From Phragmites australis (taxonomy: Eukaryota; Streptophyta; Magnoliopsida; Poales; Poaceae): 64,000 nt of DNA. A program made the position numbers and the translations under genes. Each line of letters opens with the position of its first letter. Position 1 is the stretch's first letter. The stretch lies in contig NC_084942.1 in assembly GCF_958298935.1 (NCBI RefSeq), positions 12,159,501 through 12,223,500 of the forward strand. Reading direction: 5' to 3'. A model generated the notes under the pieces. That model was not told the origin of the DNA and ran no database searches. It saw nothing but the letters and a program-made list of their open reading frames with translations. Positions 33,422 through 45,619 of the stretch are shown here, in pieces.

Positions 33422-34675
33422 TTGAAGAGACGGCCGTCGCCATCCTCCCCATCGAAGCTACGGACTGGAGGGCCCCCCCTCCTATCCTTCCTAAGAGGAA
33501 CAGCAGAACCGGACGACCCAATTGCACACCGCCGCATCCAGCATCGTGCCAGGGGCTACCATCTCATAAATGGCGCCCTGTACAAGACAGGTGTCTGCGC
33601 TCCCCTCCTTCAATCCATTACTAAACAAGAAGGATCCGACTTCCTCCGAGAAATACACGAAGGCTTTTGTGGCAATCATCTGGCGCCTTGTGCCCTAGCC
33701 TGTAAAGCACTTTGCCAGGGGCTTCATTGGCCTACGATCATGTCCGATGTGGAAGAACTCATCTGCACCTGCCAAGCATGCCAATGGATGGGATGCCAAA
33801 GCCACCGACCTCCAACCCCCTTGCAACCAATTGCCCCTATCTGGCCCTTGGCTCGTTGGGGTATGGACCTCATCAGTCCATTTCCTCGCGCCAAAAGAAA
33901 CCTTCAGTACGCAGTGATAGCATTGGAGCACTCCAAATGGGTCGAGGCCGAACCCCTCACTGCAATCACGTCAAAAAATGTCCGGAAATTCTTCTTGAAA
34001 AACATAATCTGCCACTTCGGCGTCCCACGACAGCTCACGGTGGACAACGGCACACAATTCCACTCCAGGCCTTTTAGACAGTTCTGCAATGACCTCGACA
34101 TCGGATTATGTTTCGCAGCAGTTCGACACCCTCAGTCCAACGGATCCGTCAAAAGGGCCAACAGCAACATCCTCTCCTGCCTAAATCTCCGCCACGTTGG
34201 CTTAGCTCGAGGCCTGTGGGTCAACGAACTTGCCAAGGTTTTATGGTCCCTCTGCACCACTATCACGTGGGCCACCGGGTTCACACCCTTCTGCCTCCTG
34301 TACGGAGATGAAGCCATGACCCCCACTGAGGTCAAGGCCTGCTCACTCAGGGTGCAAGTTCTGTAAACTGACGGAGAAAGGGAGCTCTCCCTCGACCTTA
34401 CCGAAGGCACGCGGCTCCATGCCATTCAGAACCTAGATCACTACATTAACAACACTAAGGCCTGGTATGATCCAAGGGTTGTGCCACAAAACTTCAAACC
34501 CGACGAACTAGTGCTTCGACGTGCCCTAGCCCCAGGAAAGCTATGCAACAAATGGGAAGGCCCATACCTAGTCCTCAAGTCTAATAGACCCAGCTCCTAC
34601 CGACTAGCTGATACAGAGGGGACCCCTCTCAAACATAGTTGGAACGCAGAGACCCTCCGCAAGTACAATGTATAG
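33422..34675 (+). pseudogene. Tat-like integrase, copy 1
   Basis: Integrase with an open 314-codon stretch (33422-34366). The zinc finger ends in CTCQACQ near 33768. The core has Asp at 33866-33868 (WGMDLI) and at 34043-34045 (VDNGTQF). The third catalytic position, exactly 35 residues further (34151-34153), is aaa (Lys) instead of Glu; copy 2 has gaa. After a stop at 34364, the C-terminal domain continues in frame to LRKYNV (34675), with NKWEGPYLVLKS. The Lys substitution alone should abolish strand transfer. Confidence 0.88.
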
Positions 34676-34750
34676 ATAGCCCTAGGCTCAGTCCTCTCCA
34701 AAGATACCAAAAAAAAAGACAAAAAAAGAAAAAAAAGAGACCCCCCCCCC

Positions 34751-35140
34751 AGCATCTTGAAGGCACAAGCCTCCGTGCTGGACAGGCATTCCGTCCACCA
34801 TCTTTATGGTCTCGCCAACCTACATGGTAGATAGGCAAAGACCGCTATAGCATATTGAAGGCATCAGCCTCTGTGCTGGATAGGCATTCTATCTGCCATC
34901 TTTAAGGTCTCGCTAACCTACGTGGCGGGATAGGCAAAGACCGCTCCAGCATCTTGAAGACATAAGTCTCCGTGCTAGACACGCATTCTGTCCATCGTCA
35001 TTTGGGCCTAGCAAACCTAAATGGCGGATAGGCAAAGACCGCCCCGGCATCTTGAAGGTAGTGCCTTCATACCGAACAGGCACAACACCCTCCATCATTT
35101 CTAAGGCCATGCCTGCCTAACATGGCCAAGGGATAAACAC
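34751..35140 (+). repeat. 98-bp tandem repeats, copy 1
   Basis: Units starting agcatcttgaagg lie at 34751, 34849, 34948 and 35046 (spacing 98, 99, 98); the last is partial. Each contains caagcctccgtgctggacag, ctaacctacgtggc and ggcaaagaccgc blocks. They lie between integrase and the antisense ORF. A purine run and a C run (34707-34750) precede them. From 35141 to 35496 I see no gene. Confidence 0.92.
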
Positions 35141-35496
35141 CCAGGCACCAGCACGACTAAAAGTCTCTATCACCTGACCCTTCCGATGCCCCTCGAAGTC
35201 TTGCACCCCGTGGCCGCTGAGTAGCAACAGGATGCGAAGGGGCCAGGATAAGGGGCACAGGCGAAACGTCGGTGCGATCAATCATAAAAAAGGGAGAGGA
35301 AAAGAAACAAAAACAAGCTAACACAACGCAAGTTGTACACACATGACATACAAAGAGCCTTTTGATACAGTTAACTGCTGTACATCGAATCTATGCCCAG
35401 CAAACTGGCTAGCCTACTACGCCCCCCTATACCACTACAGGAAGACGAGGGTGCCCAACCGCCATGCCTCCTAGACACACCGTAGGACCTGGAGAG

Positions 35497-37137
35497 TCAT
35501 CCCTGACAACTGCACACGGGAGGCCAACGCGAGCCCCCTCTACAAGAAGGGCTATTTCCCAAAACAGAGACTCGGCCTCGGGAAGACAAAGGATCCGCCG
35601 GGAGAGGATACAAGTCAAAGGCTGAGAAGTCCAGCTCTTCCTCCTCCTGCCCCGCTGGCAAGGCCTCCGCAGCCTGTGCCTCCTCCACCTTCACCTCACC
35701 CAAGATAGACTCGAGGATTTCCGAGGGCACTCTTCTGTCAGAACCCCAGGGAAGGATGAAGCGTCGTAAGAAGCGTGAGCCGGCAACATCCTGGGCCATT
35801 TGGGCCACACAACAGTCATCTCTTGTGGTAAAACATACATCTAGAGTGGACACCGGGGGATCCTCCAGCTCGACCTTAACCAAGACGTCGGCGGCCACGT
35901 GCGGATTAATACACCCCTTGGAATTGCGGGGCATAACGAAATGACTCCGCTGATGAATGAACGGAGTAGCCCCCGATGCACCGAACGCACTCGATCCCTC
36001 GCAAGAGGCACTATCCAAGGTACGAACGAGGCCTCCTCTGGCCTCGGACCGCCATACCTGTACACGCAGATCGGACTTCGATTAAAATTCAAAGGCACAA
36101 ACATTCCAGAAACAACATAGGTAAACCACAGGAAGACAAGCGTGGTTTCCATCAAATAAAGGAAACATTATATACATTAAGCAGAAGGAGGCAGTCAACA
36201 TGCTAGAACTCAACCCCCCATGGGAAAGAAAAGAAAACAAAGACAGCCACGGCAGAGCTACATCTCCAGGGCATCCACGCTCAGCTCCGGTGGGGCAACA
36301 ACGCCAGACAAAGCTCTCCAAGAGGGCCGTGAAGCGCCCGTAGACTCCGGGTGAAGGGCCGGACCTCCCAACAAAGAACTCGGACGAAGACCCCCCAAGG
36401 CACCCGGAGTACCATGACCAGCCATGAAGCACAACGTCACGCTCCAGCCATGCTTCGTTCATACACTGCGATAGAAGCTCTCCAGGGCTATGCAAATCTC
36501 TGCCGGAGGTGCCTCTAGCTAAGGCCTCGACCACAGAGTCCGACACCTGCCGCTCTAGTGCTTCGAAGGGACCAACCACCGCCTGGTGCAACAGGGTCAG
36601 CTGAAGCGCAGTGGCCACACAAGCGCTGGACCTCGCATAGACCTCCGTGGCCCTTACCATGACCTTGGCGGGAAACCGAAGCCAAAAGAGCAGCATGACT
36701 GACACCTCCGAGTTGGAGGGCAATGGCGGGCACTGAGCCCCTAGGTCGCTCAAGGCATCTTAGGTAATACAGGCAACCTCCGACGCAAGCACCGTTAACT
36801 GCTGGCACTCCGAACGCAGTAACCCCTTCGATGCTCGAACCTCCTCTAGCTCGCATCGTATATTTGCCACCGCCGCCTGAAGGGTGTCAGCATTATTCTC
36901 GGCGGACACATGGGCCGCGTTAGCCACATTGGCAACCTCCCTCACCTCTCGGAGGTCTTCAGCAACCTTTCGCGCCTTAGCCTGGGCTCGCTCGCGAAGC
37001 TCCATCTCCTCCCGATGACGGCCCTCCGCGGACTCCGCCCATTTTCGGGCCTCTTCCAAGGCTGGGCGATGGCCTTCAACCTCGTCGCGAGCCACAGCAA
37101 AAGCCTGGCGCCCGCCACCTCCCAGCGCCCTCATCAA
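35497..37137 (-). pseudogene. Tat-like antisense ORF, copy 1
   Basis: Minus-strand reading frame(s) downstream of integrase. From upstream to downstream on the minus strand: a coiled-coil rich piece (37137-36760; ELRERAQAKARKVAEDLREV), a 223-codon piece (36753-36082; VMVRATEVYARSSACVATAL) and a 173-codon C-terminal piece (36018-35497; NPHVAADVLVKVELEDPP; acidic GQEEEELDFSAFDLYPL). Pieces overlap or shift frame, perhaps across introns. Extra antisense ORFs at this place are known from Tat elements, and copy 2 shows a putative gypsy-type transposon domain upstream. The 5' end of this ORF is lost at the junction at 37238. Function unknown. Confidence 0.7.
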
Positions 37138-37237
37138 AATTACTTGCTACAAGGCACCACAAAAGATGGAAAAAGATAGAATGAGCTACTCAGGACCCAA
37201 CACCAAACCCAGCTAATCATAACCAACACTACCGACC

Positions 37238-38110
37238 TGAAGCCACGCCCCAAACCAACGTTCCGAGGAAGAGTCCTGGTGCACTCTACACGGCGCAAGA
37301 CAATGGCATAATACTGACAACTACCAAACCCTCACCACCTTCTGAGAGGAGTTCCTCAAGAGGCAGGCTTCCTTCGCCTCCAACGGTGGGGCCCCCAAGG
37401 GGTAGTCTGAAGATCGCAAGCCATCAGCCAACCGATGGGTCGACCACCTGGCCCTACAGAATCTTCCGCAGCTAGCCCTACCTTCACCACCCCAGTGATC
37501 CCTAGAACAGTATGGTGACAAAGGAGCGCGGGGAAAACAGATCATCCTCAACATTACCGGCGCAGGGAGCTCCGGTGGCACTTCGAAACGACAGCGGCAT
37601 GACTACGCCTGTGGGATACACTATATTGGAGCAACTAGCATCCATCAACAGACCCCCAACTGGGTCGACGCCCCCATAACATTCACCGTCGATGACTCCA
37701 ATGGGGTAAAATTTCCCCACTCCGATGCCTTTGTCATCTCAGCCAATATCGGTGAAGTCGAGGTCCGAAGAATAGTGGTCGACGGAGGTAGCTCAACGGA
37801 CCTCCTATTCGTGCAGGCCTTTGACCAGCTCTGAATTCCGCGAAGCCAGCTCTCACCAAGCAGCAGACCCCTCCAGGGATTCAATGGGGCCCCCCTCAAT
37901 GCCCTAGGATAGATAGAACTCCCAGTCATCTTCGGCGTGGGCTCTGCATCACGGTCTGAGGTTATCACCTTCAACGTCATGGACCTACTGTACGCCTACA
38001 ACGCCATCCTGGGACGGGGGACCCTGAACAGATTCGGCGCTGTACCCCATCACAATTACATCTGCCTAAAAATACCTGGACCCTAGGGGCTAATAACTGT
38101 CCATGGTGAC
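37238..38110 (+). pseudogene. Copy 2 gag end and protease
   Basis: At about 37238 the 3' region of copy 1 passes without LTR into gag C-terminal sequence of copy 2 (aagccacgccccaaac), equal to 26838 in copy 1. Protease follows with [18 protein letters not shown] near 37765 and AYNAILGRGTLNRFGAVPHH. Stops at 37831 and elsewhere break it. Confidence 0.8.
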
Positions 38111-39255
38111 CAAGACCTGGCTAGAGGCATCGAGTAAGGGCACCCTGCTCCGCTCCCTAGTCGCCATATCCACACTATGACACAGAAGGACTCGAAAAAT
38201 CCTCTTTCGGCACACCCTGGGCACCGTTGCCCTCCGAGGCCACAGCCAGAAGGGGACCTAAAGTTGGCCCCCATACACCAAGACCAACCCGACCGGACCT
38301 TCCGAATAGGGGCAGACCTGACCACCAGGCAAGAAGCCCAACTTCTCACTGTCTTATGGAGTAACCTCGACATCTTCGCATGGTCCCCGCAGGATCTCCC
38401 AAGAGTCAACCGCAGCATCGAGCACTCGCTCCAGGTCGACCTTAAGACAAGGCCCGTACACCAGGGGCTTCGCAACCTCTCTCCGAAGCTGGCAAAAGCC
38501 GCAAAAGAAGAAGTGTAGAAGCTGTTGAAAGCTAGTGTTATCTGAGAGGTCATCCAATTCGATTGGCTCTCCAACACTGTCCTGGTCAAGGAACATAGAA
38601 AAAAATGGTGTATGTGCATCGATTTCACGTCATTAAACAAAGTATGCCCCCGGGATCCATACCCTCTCCCCCGCATCGACAGCTGGTGGATTCCACAGTG
38701 GGCTGCGAAATACTAAGTTTCATCGATGCCTACACTAGATACCACCAGGTGTGGATGGCAACGGAGGATGAGAACAAGACCAGCTTCATTACCCTCTTCG
38801 GAGTATACTGCTACGTCCGAACGCCCTTTGGTCTTCGAAACGCCGGGGCCACCTTCTCCTGCCTAGTACACAAGGTGCTGCAACAGCAGTTGGGCTGCAA
38901 CGACGAGGCCTACGTAGACGATATCATGGTGAAAAGCAAACTAGAAGCCACCCATGTTGCCAACCTACAAGAAACACTCAACAGCCTTCGAGCCGCTAGC
39001 GTACGGCTAAACCCAGAAAAATTAGTATTTGGCGCTAGAGGTGGAAAAATGCTAGAATATATTGTCTCCCGAAGAGGCATCAAGGCCAACCCGGGCAAGA
39101 TTCGTGCTATCATAGAAATGTTGCCTCCCGCCAATCCAAAAGAAGTACAATGCCTGGCCGGCCACCTCGCAGCCCTCAGTCACTTCCTCGCAAAATCTGC
39201 TAAGCACAACCTCCCTTTCTTTAAAATGCTAAGGGGCTCCGAGCCATTTAGCTAG
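38111..39255 (+). pseudogene. Tat-like RT, copy 2
   Basis: Begins with the linker DLTTRQEAQLLTVLWSNLDI, then RT: DFTSLNKVCPRDP, LSFIDAYTRYHQVWMATEDE, TPFGLRNAGATFSCLVHKVL and the intact catalytic AYVDDIMVKSKLEATH (YVDD at 38911-38922). An open 216-codon stretch covers 38605-39255. There is a stop at 38516 and 38542 upstream, and a one-base loss near 38680 (RIDQ in copy 1). Better preserved than copy 1. Confidence 0.87.
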
Positions 39256-40130
39256 ACACCAAACTGCTAGGAAGCATTCGAGCCCCTAAAGGCACACCTT
39301 TGCCACCTCGAAACAATCACGATGCCCCTCCTGGACAAATGACTACTCCTGTACCTATTCGTCTTCGCATCCCGTCAACGACGCCCTGGTGCGAGAGGAA
39401 AAAAGTAACAGTCACCTCACTCAAAGGGTTGTATACTACATCTCGGAGGCCTTAGTTGGAGTCAAGACACGCTACACTGACCTTGAAAAAATAGCCTACA
39501 CCCTGCTGATAGCCTCGCGCAAGCTCCAGCACTACTTCCTTGCCTACGACATCACTATCCCAATCTCGTACCCGCTTGGCAACATGTTTCGCAACTGAGA
39601 GACAGTGGCAAGTGAGCGGTAGAGTTAGCCCCTTCGTGTAAGGTTTGTAGTCCGTACCACCGTAAAATCCCAAATCTTGGCGAACTTGATCGCTGAATGG
39701 ACCCCGAAACCCACCGAACCCACCACTACACCCACCCAAGACATCTAGACCATCTACACTGACGGAAAATACTGGTCTAATGACGTTGAAGCTGGCACAG
39801 TCCTCATCTCCTCCACAGGACAACAGGTTCAGTACGCTGCTCTCCTAGATTTTAAGACGACCAACAACATAGCCGAATACGAGACCGTCCTCTTAGGCCT
39901 CCGAAAGGCCCGAGCCTTAGGAGCAGCCAGAGTCATCATCCGAACCGACTCTCAGATCGTCTCTGGTCACATCAACAAGGACTTCCAAGTCCAGCATCCT
40001 AACATGATAACATACCTCGAGGCCATTCGGAAGGCTAAGGTACACTTCCGCGGCATATGAATATGAAGCATACTACGGGCAGACAACAATCAGGCAGACA
40101 CCTTAGCAAAGGCTGCAGCCACGGGACCCT
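39256..40130 (+). pseudogene. Tat-like RNase H region, copy 2
   Basis: Ty3-type RNase H remnant (RVVYYISEALVGVKTRYTDL, KIAYTLLIASRKLQHYFLAY, 39419-39555) followed by a second RNase H-like domain (TIYTDGKYWSNDVEAGTVLI near 39750; NNIAEYETVLLGLRKARALG near 39860; TDSQIVSGHINKDFQVQHP near 39947). Stops at 39254, 39596 and 40058. The dual RNase H is a mark of the Tat lineage. Confidence 0.8.
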
Positions 40131-40199
40131 GCACCAGCCGACCGCCAGAGGTCTTGACGAGACAACTGTCGCCATCCTCCCTATCCAAACGACCCAATT

Positions 40200-40939
40200 G
40201 CACTCTTATCGTTCCTGAGAGAAATAGCAGAACCAGACGACCCAATTGCACCCTGTCACATATAGCATCGTGCCAGGGGCTACCATCTCATAAATGACGC
40301 CATTTACAAGACAGGTGTCTGCGCTCCCCTCCTTCAATGCATTACTAAACAAGAAGGAGCCGACATCCTCAGGGAATACACGAAGGCCTTTGCGGCAATC
40401 ATCTGGTGCCTTATGCTCTGGCCGGTAAGGCACTTCGCCAGGAGCTCCATTGGCCTACGATCATGTTCGATGTGGAAGAATTCGTTCGCACCTGCCAAGG
40501 ATGCCAATGGATGGGACGCCGAAGCCACCGACCTCTAAATCCTTTGCAACCAATCACCCCTGTCTGGCCCCTGGCTTGTTGGGGTATGGACCTCATCAGT
40601 CCATTTCCCCATGCCAAAGGAAACCTCCAGTACATAGTGGTAGCATTGGAATATTTCTCCAAATGGGTCGAGGCCGAACCCCTCACTACAATCACATCAA
40701 AAAATGTCCAGAAATTCTTCTGGAAGAACATAATCTACCACTTCGGCATCCCACGACTACTCACGGTGGACAACGGCACAAAATTTGACTCCGGGCCTTT
40801 TTGACAGTTCTACAATGACCTCAGCATCGAATTATGCTTCACAGCAGTTCGACACCCTTAGTCCAAGGGAGCCGTCGAAAGGGCCAATGGCAACATCCTC
40901 TTTGGCCTAAATCGCCGCCTTGTTGGCTTAGCATGAGGC
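40200..40939 (+). pseudogene. Tat-like integrase, copy 2, first part
   Basis: Zinc finger end (CQGCQWMG near 40498) and catalytic core. The Asp of WGMDLI, the Asp of VDNGTKF at 40769-40771 and Glu at 40877-40879 (VERANGN) are all present with 35 residues between the last two. A CGA-to-TGA type stop occurs at 40802 and a stop at 40859. The domain is cut at 40939 by a solo LTR and resumes at 44158. Confidence 0.87.
40935..40939. repeat. Target-site duplication gaggc (left)
   Basis: Repeated exactly at 44153-44157. Joining the flanks restores the order seen without interruption at 34205-34225 in copy 1. Confidence 0.93.
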
Positions 40940-43900
40940 TGTCACACCCGGTTTTAACGGCCAAAACCAAGTGCGGCTTATGTGTGCCTAGGAAGTTTAA
41001 CACACATAAGGACGTCATAGGTGAAGTAACAAAAACAATACTTTATTCAATTAAACGTTCACCTCTTACAATAAAAGAATTTACCTAAGCAACCTCAAAT
41101 CTTAACCTAAACGACATAATCTAAACGACGGCAGCGGGACGAAAGTATTAGCGACCAAAACTCCACAGGCACCGACTGGAAGGCACGCTCCTTAGAACAC
41201 TAGGTCATCGTCTTGGAAATCCTCAAAGTCTTCCACTGAGCAGCATATGTTTTTGGTAGGAGAAAGCAAGGGTGAGCACATAATGTACTCAGCAAGTGTG
41301 GGAAAATAATGACATGCAGGCTTATATCAAGAATAGGCTGACACAAGGTATTATTTGCGTAAATGCGAGTAATGAAAACACATTTGAACTCAAAAGCATT
41401 AGACATGTATTAAATGAATGTAACCCAACAATCCATCATCTAGCATACAAGGTTCCCCACCCTGCATACCACAACCGTCTAGTACTCCCTGTACTAAGAC
41501 CAAAACCACAACATCTAGTACTCCCTGTACCAGAACCAAAACCAAACCACCATCTAATCATGTGAGGATCCAAGTCTCTCATATCCGTGAGCACGGCTGT
41601 AATAACAGTTTTACACTCTGCAGAGGTTGTCCATCTTTACCCACGAGTCAGTGAATTCCATGTTGCCGTGTTTGCAAGACACTTAACACACGCCAGTGGG
41701 GTGCCACCAAGAATCATTGTATGACACTTTCCACTAACTAGAGACTAATCCAGTGCATGTCTGCACACTAGGTTTCACCGCCAGGCTTTACGCAAGCAAA
41801 CCTCCTACCTAGAAGCTCCCTTTTGTGCTGACCCAACGCACACTGGATAGACTCTAATCAGTATGTCACACCTTACCCATATCAGCCTCGTGGTTGGTAC
41901 GTTACTTCTTGGGTTGTCGCTCCACGAACCGGTCCTTACTTAGGTTACTTGAGCAAACACTAAACCAAAGTCATAACCATGACAACTATCACCAATATCC
42001 CTATGCTCAAGACCTAAGGTTCCATGTTGCTAAAATATTATCATATTAACCATCATTACTGCATATGTTCATTAGTCAAAATTATGACACTTCCCAATAT
42101 CCCAAAAGCAAGGCTAAGCAATCTACCCATAAAAGACTCCTAACCATAAACCATCTAGGTTCCAAGGGATGATAAGGGAATATCTAGGGAAAAACCCTAA
42201 TATAGGTGACTACCCATCATATTGGCAGACATTACATGCAGTTTTGTAAAACAAAACATTTAAAAATGTAGGTTCAATATGATCAAGGACGCTTGCCTTC
42301 TCCGTGCTACTGCTCAGTGTATTCTTGCTCCTGGTCTTGATGTTCTTCAAAATTGATCCGGGACGTTATCAGCTAATCGCACAATCACCAGCAAATAAAC
42401 AAACATGATACACTAAGAACCGAGCACAAAACAAAAGAACAACGAGATAAAAACTGGCCAAAAAGAAAGAGCATTGAAAAACGAATCCATCGGAGCAAGA
42501 ATCGCTTAAATCGGAGTTACGATGAAAAAGTTAGGGCTCAAACAAGTCTAGGGTTAAATCTGGAAAAAGAAAAGGACCTAAATAGAATTAACAGGAAGTC
42601 CAGGGACCTTTTGTAAAAATAGAGGGAATAAAATGTAATTATGAAAAAGTATAGGGACCTAACTGCAAAAAGATAGGGCTCTTTTTGTTATTTCAGAAAA
42701 GTTCAGGGGCTAAATTGCAAACTTACCAATTAAAGGAATTATCAGATTTATTTTTATACTGAAAAAGGTTTGAATTACTGACTGGGTAGCTCAGGCTGAC
42801 GTGGCATGGTTACAGGGGTGACACATCAGCAAAAAGGCTGAGGTGGTGGCTGAGGTGGATGGTTGACATGGTATGGTTGCTGACTGGGTTAAGTGGCAAC
42901 ATGTTGCAGCCTCTGGTTGGTCAGCGAGGGGTACAGATGGGATCTAATATAGGCCATTGAGGACAGATCCGACGGCACATAACAGATCGGGCGACCGGAG
43001 GGGAAGAACAGGGCGGCGCCCGAGGGGTAGCGGTGGCGCATGGCCGGAATTCTCACCAGAATCGGCTAGGGCTCGCCGGCGGATACGACGAGCGGCGCAA
43101 AAGAATCGGGGGAGGCTTACCGCGGGCTTGGCGGCACGAGAAGGCGATCGGTGACAGAAAGGGGCGGCGGCTGCTTCGGGAACTCGTCGGAGAGGGTGCT
43201 CCAGCAACGCAGGGGCCAAGGCGACGACGGGGAGAGCTTCAGCAGAGGTAGGCGCGTGCAATGGTGGGCTCGGGCTGCTCTGTGTTGCTCTGGAACGATG
43301 TGACGGCGAGCTCGGCTGAAGCGGCGGCGATGGCGGTTCGGCGAGCTTCAATCTCGACGACTAAGGCTCAGGTCTCGGCGATTTTCGGATGAGATGAGTT
43401 CAGGGAGGGGGTTTCTACTTATATAGGCAGCTTGGGACATCCAGGGCATCGGCGCAACGCGTTTGACTCGGACACGGCGGCAAAGGGCTAAATCCGAGCT
43501 CGGTTTCCTCGTTTAAACGCGAAATCCTTAGAGATATGGTTGGTTAGAGATAGAGGAGATCCCGGGCTTTGATTTGGCGAAAATCTAGAAGCTCTAAGGC
43601 TTGGGACGGCTTGGATTCGAATCGGAAGGCGGCGGCCAGTGCGTGTTTGAGTTCGAGAAAGAATCCGACCGAAGGAGGAAGAAGGGCCTGACGAGCAGGG
43701 CCCGCATGTCGGTGACACAGGTGTGGGCGGCTCGCCGCGGCGTCTTCGGCGCGTGGGCTGGCGCGCGTGACTGGGCCGAGGCTGGGATGAGACCCAGGTG
43801 GGAAGGGAAAGTCGGCGGCGGCTGGGCCGAAGCCGAGGAGAAGGTGGGCTGGAAAGAGAGAAGGCAGCCCAGAAGAGGTTTTATTCTTTTTTTCTATTTC

Positions 43901-44152
43901 CTATGATTTCAAATCCAAATTCAAATTCAAAATCCTGGCAAAAACTCTTCAAATAAATTCATCAAAAATCAAATAAAAATTTTATTTGCCTAACTCAGCA
44001 TGAATGCAAAATATTCACTTATATCCTATGTCATTTTCTTCTTCTTTCATATACAATAGGGTTTTCTCTCTTTTTAAATAAAATATTTAAACTCATTTGA
44101 ACTTTAACAAATATTGAGAAAAATTTAGAATTAGAAAAATTAGGGTGTTACA
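40940..44152 (-). repeat. Solo LTR, TGTAACACCC family (3.2 kb)
   Basis: Ends are tgtcacaccc and gggtgttaca, near-perfect inverted repeats of each other, with perfect gaggc target duplications. No internal coding domain is present, so it is a solo LTR. On the minus strand it begins TGTAACACCC and carries a TATA box (rc of cttatatagg at 43419), which suggests minus orientation. It has an AT-rich 3' half and a GC-rich part (42960-43870) with ORFs on both strands (for example 43351-42944 minus) that I do not recognise. The truncated copy is at 16550-18374. Confidence 0.88.
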
Positions 44153-44617
44153 GAGGCCTATGGGTCGACGAACTACCCAAGGTTTATGGTCCCTCCGCAC
44201 CACTATCACACGGGCCACTGGATTCACACCCTTCCGCCTCCTAAACGGAGACAAAGCCATGACCCCCACAGAGGTCAAGGCCTACTCACTCAGGGTACAA
44301 CTTCCACAAACTGACGGAGAAAGGGAGCTCTCCCTCGACCTTACTGAAGGCACGTGGCTTCACGCCATTCAGAACCTAGATTACTACATTAAGAAAACTA
44401 AGGCCTGGTATGATCCAAGGGTTGCGCCTTGAAACTTCATACCCAACGAACTAGTGCTTTGAGCACCCTAGCCCCAGGAAAGCTACGCAACAAATGGGAA
44501 GGCCCATACCTGGTCCTCAAGTCTTACAGACCCGGCTCCTACCGACTGGTCGATATAGAGGGGACCACCCTGGAACATAGTTGGAACGTGGAGACCCTCC
44601 ACAAGTACTATGTATAG
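44153..44617 (+). pseudogene. Tat-like integrase C-terminus, copy 2
   Basis: Continues integrase after the solo LTR: TPFRLLNGDKAMTPTEVKAY, QTDGERELSLDLTEGTWLHA, AWYDPRVAP, then a stop and frameshift at 44431-44462, then NKWEGPYLVLKS and HSWNVETLHKYYV at 44617. Same end point as copy 1. Confidence 0.87.
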
Positions 44618-44660
44618 AGAACCCCAGGCTCAGTTCTCTCCAAAGATGCCCAAAAAAACA

Positions 44661-45140
44661 AGGATCTTGAAGGCATAAGTCTCCGTGCTGGACGGGCATT
44701 CCGTCCACCATCTTTAAGGTCTCACCAACCTACGTGGCAAATAGGCAAAGACCGCTCTAGCATCTTGAAGGCATAAGCCTCTGTGCTCGATAAGCATTCC
44801 GTCCGCCATCTTCAAGGTCTCGCTAACCTACGTGGCGTATAGACAAAGACTGCTCCAGCATCTTGAAGGCATAAGCCTCCGTGCCACACAGGCATTCTGT
44901 CTGCCATCTTTAAGGTATAGCTAACCTACGTGGCGGATAGGCAAAGATCGCTCCAGCATCTTGAAGACAAAAGTCTCCGTGCTGGACAGGCATTTCGTCC
45001 GTCATCATTTGGGCCTAGCAAACCTAAAATGGCGGATAGGCAAAGGTCGCTTCGACAACTTGAAGGTAGTGCCTTCATACTGGACAGGAATAACACCGCC
45101 TGTCATTTCTATGGCCAGGCCGGCCTAAACATGGCGAAGG
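44661..45140 (+). repeat. 98-bp tandem repeats, copy 2
   Basis: Units start at 44661, 44759, 44857, 44955 and 45054 (spacings 98, 98, 98, 99); the last is partial. One more full unit than in copy 1. From 45141 to 45620 no gene is seen, only sequence shared with 35141-35640. Confidence 0.92.
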
Positions 45141-45619
45141 GATAAAAACCCCAACACCAGCACGACTGAAAGTCTATTACCCGACCCTTCCGATGCCCCT
45201 TGAAGCTCACACCCCATGGCCGCAGAGCTACCATAGGATGCGAAGGGGCTGGGAAAGGGGCACAGCTGAAACGTCGACGCGATCAATCATAAAAAAGGGA
45301 CAGGAAAAGAAACAAAAACAACAAGCTAACACAACAAAAGTTTTACACACATGACATACAAAAGGTCTTTTTATACAGTTAACCGCTGTACATCGAATCT
45401 ATGCCTAGCAAACTGGCTAGCCTACTACGCCCCCCTGTACCACTACGGGAAGACGAGGGTGCCTGACTGCCACGCCTCTCAGACACACCACGGGACCTGG
45501 AGAGTCATCCACGACAACTGCACACGAGAGGCCGACGAGAGCCCCCTCTGCGAAAAGGGCTACTGGCCAAAACAGAGACTCAGCCCTGAGAAGACGAAGG
45601 ATCCGTCAGGAAGGGATAC

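Noticed and set aside
33422..34366. 314-codon ORF as an intact integrase gene
   Set aside because: Internal start, catalytic Glu replaced by Lys, stop before the C-terminal domain.
34707..34750. Regulatory triplex-forming tract
   Set aside because: Adjacent A-rich and C runs look like low-complexity drift; the matching site in copy 2 (44650) lacks them.
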